In this document: piece by piece, positions 1-6,730 of the stretch
Numbering within the stretch: position 1 is the stretch's first letter
How the letters are laid out: every line of letters starts with the position of its first letter
Virus record (IMG/VR): IMGVR_UViG_3300013101_000033
Coordinates: 1 to 37,649 of that record
Reading direction: 5' to 3' (one strand)
Origin: a virus
DNA length: 37,649 nucleotides
Made by a program: the position numbers and the translations under genes
Notes under the pieces: generated by a model
Seen by the model: only the letters and a program-made list of their open reading frames with translations
The model's database searches: none
Told to the model about the DNA's origin: nothing

Positions 1-30
1 ATAGTAACCTTAAATTTTAGAGAAAAATAT

Positions 31-768
31 ATGAGTACAACATTTGATTTATTTGCCAGTGATAATGATGTCGAAGAATCCGGCGACGTGCTGCCAGGTT
101 TTGGACCTCAGGATACTGGGCTGATGAAGATGGCCATTAAATTGGCATTTTTATCTGAGTCAGCAGGCGGCGCATTCGGTTTAAATCTGCATCTAAAAAA
201 TGCTGATGGCACCGGACCAGAAATGCGTCAGACCTTATGGATGACAACTAAGAAGTCCAATGGTCAGCGTAATACGTATGTAGATGGAAACGGTGTTAAG
301 CACAAGTTGCCTGGTATGGAAATGGCAGACAATCTCCATCAATTAGTTGATGGACGTGTAATGCAGCAAGCAGATTCTGAAGAAAAGATTGTTAAACTTT
401 GGAATGGTAAAACCCAGAAAGAGGAAAACACTCCTGTCCAGGTTATTACCAGCTTGATGGATCAACCGATTCTAGTTGGTGTCTTTAAAGTACGTGATAA
501 CAAGCAGGTCAAAGGTGATGATGATAATTATCATCCCACTTCTACAGAACGGTTCTACAACGAGATTAATAAATTCTTCGATGCAGATACCGGCCTGACT
601 TATGCAGAGAAGTCAGCTAAAGCTACTGATCCTGCATACTTGAAGAAGTGGAAAGACAGCTTTCCTGCCGACTATGTACGGGACAAGTATAAGCCTGTAG
701 AACACAGTATCGAAGCTGATGCTGCTGCTGCAGGTATTGGTACTGAAACTAAAGCTCTGTTCCCGTAA
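31..768 (+). CDS. probable phage single-stranded DNA-binding protein
   Basis: This 245-residue acidic protein resembles, from memory, a phage family annotated as single-stranded DNA-binding protein: an early block around LMKMAIKLAFLSESAGG (residues 31-47), a short beta-rich middle with TLWMTTKKSNGQRNTY, then VKLWNGKTQKEENTPVQV and a basic C-terminal third. The order suits an OB-fold protein with a flexible N-terminus, but no catalytic motif can be used as proof. The C-terminus is not the acidic, phenylalanine-ended tail of bacterial SSB or T7 gp2.5. It is the first gene of a rightward operon and its stop overlaps the start of a RuvC-like resolvase (TAATG), which supports a role in replication or recombination. 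The ribosome-binding site is weak (AGAG before an A-rich spacer), and the promoter must lie left of the window. Confidence 0.6.
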   Translation: MSTTFDLFASDNDVEESGDVLPGFGPQDTGLMKMAIKLAFLSESAGGAFGLNLHLKNADGTGPEMRQTLWMTTKKSNGQRNTYVDGNGVKHKLPGMEMADNLHQLVDGRVMQQADSEEKIVKLWNGKTQKEENTPVQVITSLMDQPILVGVFKVRDNKQVKGDDDNYHPTSTERFYNEINKFFDADTGLTYAEKSAKATDPAYLKKWKDSFPADYVRDKYKPVEHSIEADAAAAGIGTETKALFP

Positions 769-1262
769 TGGCCGTGTTTGTTGGAATAGATCCAGGGGCA
801 AGTGGAGCCATTTGCCTCTTGGATACTCGACGGAAGATTCACTATTTCCAACCAACCCCAAACTTAAAGTGTAGTGCACTATCGCTATACCAATGGTTAC
901 TAACTCAACACGCACTCGATCCAATACATTTAATCGCTGTAGAAGATGTGCACTCCCTCTATGGAATGAGCGCCAAAAGCAATTTCCAATTTGGGTTTAA
1001 CTTAGGACAAGTCAGAACTGTCGCTGACATGACCGAGATCGGTGTTGAATTGGTTCAACCAAAAGTGTGGCAAAAAGTATGTGGTATTACCTTTAAGAAA
1101 GGTATGTCTTCTCCTCAAAAGAAAAGGCATATCGCAGCAACTGCCCTCCAATTATATCCAAAGGCCGAACTCAATGGCCCGAAAGGGGGTCTTTTGGATG
1201 GGAGGGCAGATGCTCTTATGATCGCTCATTATTTATCTATCAAATATGGAATTAACGCATGA
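768..1262 (+). CDS. RuvC-like Holliday junction resolvase
   Basis: This 164-residue protein has the RNase H-like resolvase layout: GIDPGASGA at residues 6-14 with the first acidic metal ligand D8, VEDVHS at 58-63 giving E59, and a C-terminal DGRADALMIAHY at 144-155 giving D144 and D148. These four acidic positions are those expected for two-metal cleavage of branched DNA in the RuvC superfamily. Phage members resolve recombination or replication junctions before packaging. The start overlaps the upstream stop by one base (TAATG) and the stop overlaps the next start (ATGA), so the three genes are probably translationally coupled. Length is normal for the family. The exact in vivo substrate cannot be read from sequence. 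Confidence 0.88.
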   Translation: MAVFVGIDPGASGAICLLDTRRKIHYFQPTPNLKCSALSLYQWLLTQHALDPIHLIAVEDVHSLYGMSAKSNFQFGFNLGQVRTVADMTEIGVELVQPKVWQKVCGITFKKGMSSPQKKRHIAATALQLYPKAELNGPKGGLLDGRADALMIAHYLSIKYGINA

Positions 1263-1522
1263 AAATGATTTTAGAAGAGGTGGAAGTCGAAGAAGCCATC
1301 ACCCATTACATCAATACCAAATACTTCACCCTACAGGGAAAGCATCTTGAAATTGATTTCCAAGTGGGTCGTAATCCACAAAATGTTACTGCAAATCTTG
1401 ACATCGTAGATGATGTCGCTGAAGTACCAGACGACTCAGTTACACCAAAAACTGATGCCAGTGCTGCTGAAAAAGAAAAACCTTTCAGCGACGATCAGAA
1501 GACTCTGCCTTTTAGTTCTTAA
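1259..1522 (+). CDS. small acidic protein coupled to the resolvase
   Basis: I do not recognise this 87-residue protein. The first half (MKMILEEVEVEEAITHYINTK onward) looks like a helix followed by beta strands containing LEIDFQVGR. The second half is acidic and low in complexity, ending SDDQKTLPFSS. An acidic tail followed by L-P-F near the end is faintly like the protein-docking tip of bacterial SSB, although two serines follow it; this is a weak resemblance only. It overlaps the resolvase stop by four bases (ATGA), so it is likely made with the resolvase and the upstream DNA-binding protein and may serve replication or recombination. Confidence 0.65.
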   Translation: MKMILEEVEVEEAITHYINTKYFTLQGKHLEIDFQVGRNPQNVTANLDIVDDVAEVPDDSVTPKTDASAAEKEKPFSDDQKTLPFSS

Positions 1523-1524
1523 TC

Positions 1525-1653
1525 ATGCAGGCCTTATTTGTTTTCCTCTTCATAATAGTCGCTATTGGATTATGGACAGCCATTCCTATATTTGCTTTAT
1601 TAGTTGGTACTGGCCTGGCTGCCTTAGTGTTATGGAACGTAATGAAGCTATAG
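1525..1653 (+). CDS. tiny membrane protein (42 residues)
   Basis: An ATG two bases after the previous stop opens a 42-codon frame whose product is almost entirely hydrophobic: MQALFVFLFIIVAIGLW, then a second run FALLVGTGLAALVLW, ending NVMKL. Two short transmembrane helices, or one long kinked one, are predicted by eye. There is no clear Shine-Dalgarno, so translation would rely on coupling to the upstream gene. It ends in TAG, and the same frame stays open after that TAG to 1809. Small phage membrane proteins of this kind can be holin-like or inner-membrane modulators, but nothing here shows which. A non-coding spacer is the alternative. Confidence 0.45.
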   Translation: MQALFVFLFIIVAIGLWTAIPIFALLVGTGLAALVLWNVMKL

Positions 1654-1801
1654 CTCCACGTAGCCATGAGCCGGTATTTGTCCCACCGGTGTGGAAAACG
1701 GGACTTCAATTTTGCCAATCACCTGTACTTCATAGTTACCTCTCCCCCCCTTGAGACTGACTATGGAGCAGGTGGTTGGCATTCAATTTTAAGGAACTCT
1801 T

Positions 1802-2002
1802 ATGTCTGATGAAAACAAATCTGCAATGGAACAATTGCAGGATGCGCACAATGAACTCTACAAAAAGCTCTATGAACATTACATGGCTCTACGACGTTTA
1901 ATGGAACACGCCATTATTAGTATTGATACCAGCTGTCAAATACTAATGGATGCTGCTACTGAAAATAAAGCAGCTAAAGACGACACTGATAAGGAAGGGT
2001 AA
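1802..2002 (+). CDS. small helical hypothetical protein
   Basis: This 66-residue protein starts after a good ribosome-binding site (AAGGA, six bases before ATG). It is predicted helical throughout, with heptad-like spacing in AMEQLQDAHNELYKKLYEHY and a charged Lys/Asp/Glu tail. No domain is recognised. Its stop overlaps the next start (TAATG), placing it in the same operon as the cysteine-rich protein and the 681-residue protein that follow. Confidence 0.65.
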   Translation: MSDENKSAMEQLQDAHNELYKKLYEHYMALRRLMEHAIISIDTSCQILMDAATENKAAKDDTDKEG

Positions 2003-2205
2003 TGTCTGAATTTAACCCTATTGTTCGCCTTGCGAACAGTAAGGTTCGCTCTCTGCGAGCCTCTATAAATGCAATGTGTGCCCACTGTATGGGCTGCACT
2101 TACGAAGAAATTAACCCGGGCTTTGCAAACGAGGTAAAAAACTGTACTTGCGACAATTGCCCATTGTTTAAGGTACGCCCTTATCAAGAAAAGGAAGGAA
2201 AATGA
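2002..2205 (+). CDS. small cysteine-rich, probably zinc-binding phage protein
   Basis: This 67-residue protein carries CAHCMGC near residues 26-32 and CTCDNCPLFKVRPY near residues 49-62. The C-x2-C pairs and the ending C-P-L-(F/Y)-x2-R-P-Y match a type common in phage genomes, in which a short helix rich in Arg/Ala precedes the first knuckle and C-P-L-Y/F precedes an R-P-Y tail. A zinc ribbon or treble-clef fold is the likely reading; nucleic-acid binding is inferred from the basic N-terminal half. It overlaps both neighbours (TAATG upstream, ATGA downstream). The molecular role of the type is, as far as I know, undetermined. Confidence 0.7.
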   Translation: MSEFNPIVRLANSKVRSLRASINAMCAHCMGCTYEEINPGFANEVKNCTCDNCPLFKVRPYQEKEGK

Positions 2206-4247
2206 ACTTACAATTTAATGTAATAAAAGATGCTGTAGCAGCTCAGTTTGAGCGAATGCAAGCCGGAGGAAACCACCTGTATAAGGTTGATGTCTCCAAA
2301 GATGAAATGTGGGATACGTACTTGAGTGGATTTCCTGAAGGAAGTAATCCAATCTTTCGTGAACGCCGTGACCATGACTGCCAATGCTGCAAACAGTTCA
2401 TCCGATTAATAGGTAACGTTGTTGCCATTGTAGATGGTGAACGTGTATCAGTATGGGATACCACGCTGGACTTAGGTCCTTATTACAATGCAGTGTGTAT
2501 GGCAATGTCTAAATTGATGAGAGATGCCGCTATCGTACGTCCTTTCTTTCATTATGACTCCAGCGCAGGTACTGCAAAATCTCACGGGCAGAGTCCTGAT
2601 GGTGAAGTAGAAGCATGGGAACATTTCTATGTAGATCTCCCTCACTCATGTATGGAAGCAAAGGCCAACATCGATTCCAGGATCGGTAAAATCCGAGCCA
2701 CAAAAGAAGTATTTGAACGAGGTCTTCGTGAAATCTCATTTGATGCCCTCAATATGGTATTGGAATTGATTGAACAAAAATCCCTCTACCGTGGTGAAGA
2801 GCACCGGGACACTATTAAAAGCTTTCTTGGTTTCAAAACTGCTTATGAAAGAGTGCCTTCTACAGAGGGTAAAACATTATTCTGCTGGTCGGTAGCCCGC
2901 AGTAATCAAATTGGAGTTGCAAGGCTCCGTAATACTTCAATTGGTACACTTCTGGTTGATTTGTCAGAAGGGAAACCCTTGGATGCTGCCGTGGGAACTT
3001 TCGAAGCCATGGTGGCTCCAGCCAATTACAAACGTCCAAAAGCTCTGATTACTCAGAGCATGATCGATAGGGCTCAGAAAGATGTGGAAGAGCTCGGTTA
3101 TACCGATGCATTACCACGTCGTTTTGCAGTCACTGAAGACATCTCTGTCACGAATGTACTATATGCTGATAGGGATGCCAGGGTAACAATGAAAGATGGC
3201 GCATTCGACCTGTTAAGTGCCTCTAAAGCCATCTCTCTACAGTCTCTCAGTAAGGTTGAAGAGGTCGACATAGACACCTTCCTGACAGACATACTTCCGC
3301 ATGCTACTACGCTTGAAATTCTTATGGAAAACCGTCACCAGGGTAACCTGATGAGCTTGGTTGCTCCTATGGATGCTGAAGCTAAAAACATGCTGAAATG
3401 GGACAACAACTTCTCGTGGACATATAACGGTGAAGTTGCTGACTCAATGAAAGAACGGGTGAAGGCAGCCGGAGGCAAAGTTGATGGCGTACTGCGATAC
3501 TCTCTTCAATGGAACGAGAGTGGTCAGAACAATAACGACTTTGATGCACACTGCATTGAGCCAACAGGGGGTTCTCACATTTACTTTCAAAACAAAGAAC
3601 GTGTACATGCGTCCTCTGGCCGGCTGGACGTAGATATTGTTAGTCCTAATGGCAAAGTAGCTGTTGAGAACATTACCTGGACAGATGAACGTAAAATGCG
3701 TGAGGGGACTTATCAATTTAACGTTCATAACTATTCAGGTAGCCGTAGTAAGGAAGGCTTCTCTTGTGAGATTGAATACGGTGGAGAGATCCATTCGTTT
3801 GAATACGCCAAGGTTTTAGCTGGTGGCGAAACCGTAAAGGTTGCCACCATCGAATATAGCCATGCGACTGGCGTTAGATTCAAGGAAATGTTGCCCTCTA
3901 CAGTAGCTTCTAAAGAACTGTGGGGCGTTAACACCATGCAATACACGAAGGTAGCCATGGTAATGAACTCTCCGAATCACTGGGACGGTAATGCAACCGG
4001 AAATCGGCATATGTTCTTCATTCTTGAAGGATGTTTGCAAGCGGGGGAGGTTCGAGGCTTTTATAACGAGTTCTTGTCCAATGAACTGAATGATCACCGT
4101 AAGGTGTTCGAAATGCTCGGAACAAGGATGAGGGTAGCAGCCTCTGACAACCAACTCAGTGGTTTGGGGTTTTCATCTACTCAGCGGAACCATGTGTTCT
4201 GCAAGGTAACTGGATCTTTTAACCATATCATCAAAATCACGTTCTAA
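2202..4247 (+). CDS. large two-module protein with YfaP/DUF2135-like beta-sandwich
   Basis: This 681-residue protein has a strong Shine-Dalgarno (AAGGAAGGAAA) and an ATGA overlap with the previous gene. The N-terminal module (about 1-420) includes RERRDHDCQCCKQF followed by IRLIGNVVAIVDGE, a block I recall from uncharacterised proteins of many unrelated phages; the clustered cysteines may bind metal. From about residue 431 the sequence VLRYSLQWNES, DFDAHCIEPTGGSHIYF, LDVDIVSPNGK and AVENITW strongly resembles the DUF2135/YfaP beta-sandwich, often found with von Willebrand A domains. That module runs to about residue 545 and is followed by a conserved-looking tail. The next gene is a small protein I also associate with this family. 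Function is unknown; adhesion or scaffolding by the sandwich is only a guess. Confidence 0.8.
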   Translation: MNLQFNVIKDAVAAQFERMQAGGNHLYKVDVSKDEMWDTYLSGFPEGSNPIFRERRDHDCQCCKQFIRLIGNVVAIVDGERVSVWDTTLDLGPYYNAVCMAMSKLMRDAAIVRPFFHYDSSAGTAKSHGQSPDGEVEAWEHFYVDLPHSCMEAKANIDSRIGKIRATKEVFERGLREISFDALNMVLELIEQKSLYRGEEHRDTIKSFLGFKTAYERVPSTEGKTLFCWSVARSNQIGVARLRNTSIGTLLVDLSEGKPLDAAVGTFEAMVAPANYKRPKALITQSMIDRAQKDVEELGYTDALPRRFAVTEDISVTNVLYADRDARVTMKDGAFDLLSASKAISLQSLSKVEEVDIDTFLTDILPHATTLEILMENRHQGNLMSLVAPMDAEAKNMLKWDNNFSWTYNGEVADSMKERVKAAGGKVDGVLRYSLQWNESGQNNNDFDAHCIEPTGGSHIYFQNKERVHASSGRLDVDIVSPNGKVAVENITWTDERKMREGTYQFNVHNYSGSRSKEGFSCEIEYGGEIHSFEYAKVLAGGETVKVATIEYSHATGVRFKEMLPSTVASKELWGVNTMQYTKVAMVMNSPNHWDGNATGNRHMFFILEGCLQAGEVRGFYNEFLSNELNDHRKVFEMLGTRMRVAASDNQLSGLGFSSTQRNHVFCKVTGSFNHIIKITF

Positions 4248-4257
4248 GGAGAACAGT

Positions 4258-4665
4258 ATGTCAGACGAAGTAAATGTGTTTGAGGTAGCGTCCCGTAAAA
4301 AGGTACGTTTTGACACCCATATGGGTCAACTCACTGTTGAAGACTTATGGGATCTACCCTTAACCAGTAAAACTGGCCGGCTCAACCTGGATGACATGGC
4401 CCGTGAATTTCACGGACGTATGGAAGCCACTGCTGCAACCAGCTTTGTTGAAACAGCCACAAATGTAGATGAAGCTGCAGAGCTTGGATTTACTCTGGTG
4501 AAACATGTTATCGATGTGAAAATCGTCGAGAACAAAGCCCATAAAGACGCCAAAGCGAAAGCTGATGAGCGTAAGAAGTTACTCGGTATCCTCAGCAATA
4601 AGAAAGATGAAGAGTTGGAAGGTCTTTCTGTTGAAGAGATCGAAGAGCGCCTCAAAGCGCTTTAA
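4258..4665 (+). CDS. conserved phage protein, partner of the preceding large gene
   Basis: This 135-residue protein has a textbook ribosome-binding site (TAAGGAG, seven bases before ATG). It opens with NVFEVASRKKVRF and LTVEDLWDLPL, an arrangement I recall next to the family of the preceding gene in other phages, and ends in a Lys/Glu-rich helical stretch likely to form a coiled coil. The ten-base spacing from the upstream stop suggests co-expression. Its function is not known to me. A terminator follows within 60 bases, so it is the last gene of this operon. Confidence 0.7.
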   Translation: MSDEVNVFEVASRKKVRFDTHMGQLTVEDLWDLPLTSKTGRLNLDDMAREFHGRMEATAATSFVETATNVDEAAELGFTLVKHVIDVKIVENKAHKDAKAKADERKKLLGILSNKKDEELEGLSVEEIEERLKAL

Positions 4666-4724
4666 GTGTGATGCACTATGTTCGGCTTCGGAATAAGTGT
4701 GGATCCTAAAAGCGCTGAAGCACT

Positions 4725-4757
4725 GCGGAGCCCATCCTTCCTTGGGCTCTGCTTTTA
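4725..4757 (+). terminator. intrinsic terminator after the first operon
   Basis: A ten-pair stem (4725-4734 with 4743-4752, including one G-U pair) encloses an eight-base loop and is followed by TTTTA. It lies directly before the first tRNA-like element, so it separates the replication operon from the RNA cluster. The U-run is short, so read-through is possible. Confidence 0.75.
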
Positions 4758-4758
4758 A

Positions 4759-4842
4759 TGTGGGGTAGCTCAGTTGGGAGAGCGCAGAGACTACCAATCA
4801 AACGCCTCTGAGGTCGCTGGTTCGATTCCAGCCCCCACAACC
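4759..4842 (+). tRNA. tRNA-like gene with a 16-base anticodon loop
   Basis: Canonical parts: a perfect seven-pair acceptor stem (4759-4765 with 4833-4839), TA linker, D stem GCTC/GAGC (4768-4771, 4780-4783) with loop AGTTGGGA, anticodon stem CAGAG/CTCTG (4785-4789, 4806-4810), variable AGGTC, and T arm GCTGG-TTCGATT-CCAGC (4816-4832). A discriminator A and CC follow; the final A of CCA is not encoded. The odd part is the anticodon loop (4790-4805), sixteen bases instead of seven. A normal-looking loop CTACCAA (4791-4797, anticodon ACC) can be read inside it, but then the flanking stem cannot form. No amino-acid identity is assigned. It may be a disabled tRNA, carry a nine-base insertion, or be a mimic like the elements downstream. 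Confidence 0.6.
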
Positions 4843-4866
4843 TCTTCTTAAATCATGGAGTGTCTT

Positions 4867-6339
4867 ATGTTTTATTTTTTAGCATTTATCTTTGTAATTC
4901 TCGTACTGTTCATTCGGTTTGTTCCTAAAGAACATACAAAACGTTATCGCACTGCAGACGGCATTGCAGAAAAGGTTATTCCTATTCCCTTTCCCTTTAA
5001 AGTAGCTTCCCGTATTGCTATAGGGGCTTTTGCTATCTTCTTATCTTTAGGTTTATTTAACAGCATATTCTTTTATGCTGAACCTGGTTATTACTATCAC
5101 GTCAGAACAATTACTGGTCAAGAAAAACGAGTTGATGACGTTGGTTACAACATCTATTTATTTGGTCGTTATAACAAATGGAAAAAGTCCATGTCCATTG
5201 TGGCTAAGGCTCAATATGAAGGTGTTAATGAAGACAGTACTGAAGCTGAAAATGAAAATGACAATATGACATCTTCAATTCTTGGTCCAGTACGTACCAT
5301 CTTTCTGGATCAGGTTGATTCACAAATCTCTGCTACAGCAAGATTTATGTTACCAGCAGATGAGCCATCATTTCTGGACATAGCGCGTCAGTATCGTTCA
5401 CCTGATAATTTGATTCGTACAACGCTGCTACCCGCCTTCCGCGAAACGCTGCAGGCGAACGCAGCGCTAATGGGAGCTGAAGATTACTTTGCTGGTAAAC
5501 GTACTGAATTCAATATCGATTTTGAAGAACAGTTGAAAAATGGACTTTACCTGGTACAACGTAAAGAAATACTTCAGAAAGCCCCAACTACCTCTGGTTC
5601 TGCTGATGCCTCTAAAGGTACAGCTCAAGAAGACTTTGGTACTACTGATAAAGTAATCTTTGTTGTTGAAAAGATTGTAGATCGTGCTGGTATACCTATT
5701 CGTAAAGCACAATCATATGCAGCTCTTGGTATTACTGTAGTTGAATCACGTATTACTGATGTTGTCCCTAACAGGGAATTCAGTGATCGTATGAAACTGA
5801 AACAGAAGGCTTCTGCTGACCGTGCTATTGCCCGGGAACAGCGTATCCAGGAAGAGGAACAACAGTTACTGGCAGTTGCCAAAGGTGACCGTATTGTTGC
5901 TGAAGAACAGGCTACCTGGAAGAAGGATCAGATTGCTCAGACTACCAAGCAAGAGACTGCTAAAGCTGTAGCACTTATTACTGCAAGCAGACAGCTGGAA
6001 CAAGCTCGTATTGAGAAAGCAACTGCAGCTGAAGTTCTATTGCGTGATGAGATTTCAGCCAAATCAATTGAAGTACTGGCTGATGCTGCAGCTTATAAGA
6101 AACGTGTAGTGATTCAAGCAGATAATGCACTGACTCAGAAACTGGCTACAGAAGAACGTATCCAGAAATATTGGGCTGATGCGTTTGCAGTACGTAAAGT
6201 GCCAACTACTGTCTTCACTTCCGGTGGAGCAGGTGGCGCAACACCTACTGGTTCTAATGTTGAGTTACAAAATATGGTCAGTCTTATGACCATGAATATG
6301 GCCGAGAAGCTTGACTACGCTCGTCATATAAAGAAATAA
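4867..6339 (+). CDS. SPFH/band-7 (prohibitin/HflK-like) membrane protein
   Basis: The start at 4867 is preferred over ATG 4855 because GGAG lies six bases before it; the product is 490 residues. Residues 1-20 and about 45-70 are hydrophobic membrane segments. A band-7-like region follows (about 75-310, with FFYAEPGYYYHVRTITGQEK and VIFVVEKIVDRAGIPIRKAQ), then a long Ala/Glu/Gln/Lys coiled coil (about 315-430), which is the usual layout of SPFH proteins that form membrane rings or microdomains and bind FtsH-type proteases. The spacer between residues 115 and 250 is longer than in compact HflK/HflC. It sits between tRNA-like elements and upstream of an AAA+ ATPase gene. I infer a role in remodelling the host membrane or shielding a host protease; neither is shown. 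Confidence 0.85.
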   Translation: MFYFLAFIFVILVLFIRFVPKEHTKRYRTADGIAEKVIPIPFPFKVASRIAIGAFAIFLSLGLFNSIFFYAEPGYYYHVRTITGQEKRVDDVGYNIYLFGRYNKWKKSMSIVAKAQYEGVNEDSTEAENENDNMTSSILGPVRTIFLDQVDSQISATARFMLPADEPSFLDIARQYRSPDNLIRTTLLPAFRETLQANAALMGAEDYFAGKRTEFNIDFEEQLKNGLYLVQRKEILQKAPTTSGSADASKGTAQEDFGTTDKVIFVVEKIVDRAGIPIRKAQSYAALGITVVESRITDVVPNREFSDRMKLKQKASADRAIAREQRIQEEEQQLLAVAKGDRIVAEEQATWKKDQIAQTTKQETAKAVALITASRQLEQARIEKATAAEVLLRDEISAKSIEVLADAAAYKKRVVIQADNALTQKLATEERIQKYWADAFAVRKVPTTVFTSGGAGGATPTGSNVELQNMVSLMTMNMAEKLDYARHIKK

Positions 6340-6353
6340 TAGAAGTCGATTAA

Positions 6354-6508
6354 TGCAGAGTAGCTCAGTGTGTAGAGCGTAGCTTAACTGGTCAAGAAGT
6401 CGTTGCGGGGCAGTGGCCCTTCATCGGCTTCGTCCGGGTTCGAGTCCCGGTAATCTCTTCTGAGATTACATAGCTAAGGCCGCAGGTTCGACTCCTGCCT
6501 CTGTAACC
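6354..6508 (+). ncRNA. composite tRNA-like element with a second tRNA-like fold inside the anticodon loop
   Basis: The outer tRNA body is clear: acceptor TGCAGAG/CTCTGTA (6354-6360 with 6499-6505, one G-U), TA, D arm GCTC-AGTGTGTA-GAGC (6363-6378), anticodon stem TAGCT/AGCTA (6380-6384 with 6472-6476), variable AGGCC, T arm GCAGG-TTCGACT-CCTGC (6482-6498), then A and CC. The anticodon loop is 87 bases. Inside are a seven-pair stem GAAGTCG/CGGCTTC (6396-6402 with 6425-6431), a second perfect T arm CCGGG-TTCGAGT-CCCGG (6434-6450), and a seven-pair stem TAATCTC/GAGATTA (6451-6457 with 6462-6468) capped by TTCT. The inner T arm followed by a hairpin acceptor, with its 3-prime strand first, is the order of a circularly permuted tRNA. 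TAGCT occurs at 6380 and 6471, so the break would lie in the D arm. No anticodon can be assigned. Confidence 0.65.
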
Positions 6509-6651
6509 TTTTTGAAATGTAGCAGTTAGGGCACTCCTGCAAGTACAAGTGAATGTGTCGAGCCGGTAAGGCGGTAGGTCCCTGTACACCAGAGGCATAA
6601 GATCCTAAAAACACTCAGACTATGTAGCGAACAGTTCATTTCAATTATTAA
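6509..6651 (+). other. unassigned stretch inside the tRNA-like cluster
   Basis: No convincing gene is seen here. The piece 6543-6590 could pair at its ends (GTACA with TGTAC) and finish A-CCA, and contains a small hairpin GCC-GGTAA-GGC (6562-6572) like a D arm, but no T arm is present. It may be a decayed or minimal tRNA-like element, or spacer. No open frame with a ribosome-binding site is visible. Confidence 0.3.
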
Positions 6652-6725
6652 CGGAAAGTAGCTCAGTGTAGAGCACCTCACTTGAGGCGAGGCGGTCAGT
6701 GGTATCAAATCCACTCTTTCCGACC
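6652..6725 (+). tRNA. aberrant tRNA-like gene (anticodon position reads UGA)
   Basis: Acceptor CGGAAAG/CTTTCCG (6652-6658 with 6716-6722) is perfect. TA, D arm GCTC-AGTGTA-GAGC with a short six-base loop, variable CGGTC, T stem AGTGG/CCACT (6698-6702 with 6711-6715), discriminator A and CC follow. Two parts are abnormal: the T loop has eight bases (TATCAAAT), and the anticodon stem (6676-6680 with 6688-6692) has an A-C mismatch beside loop CTTGAGG. By position the anticodon would be UGA (serine codon UCA), but there is no long variable arm as in serine tRNAs. A competing hairpin CCTC-ACTT-GAGG (6676-6687) would remove the anticodon loop altogether. I treat it as tRNA-like with no assigned amino acid. 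Confidence 0.55.
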
Positions 6726-6730
6726 TATAT

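Noticed and set aside
613-924. Leftward open frame across the first two genes
   Set aside because: It is antisense to two well-supported coupled genes and has no start signals.
1666-1809. Separate 47-codon gene overlapping the start of the 1802 gene
   Set aside because: It has no ribosome-binding site, odd composition and covers the next gene's own ribosome-binding site; it is mentioned only as a possible extension of the 1525 frame.
4790-4805. Reading the first tRNA-like gene as an ordinary glycine tRNA with anticodon ACC in loop CTACCAA
   Set aside because: The bases flanking that loop cannot form an anticodon stem; the only good stem is CAGAG/CTCTG, which leaves a sixteen-base loop.
6354-6508. 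tmRNA (including permuted two-piece tmRNA)
   Set aside because: The outer body is a full tRNA with D arm and no tag reading frame with an ALAA-like end is visible.
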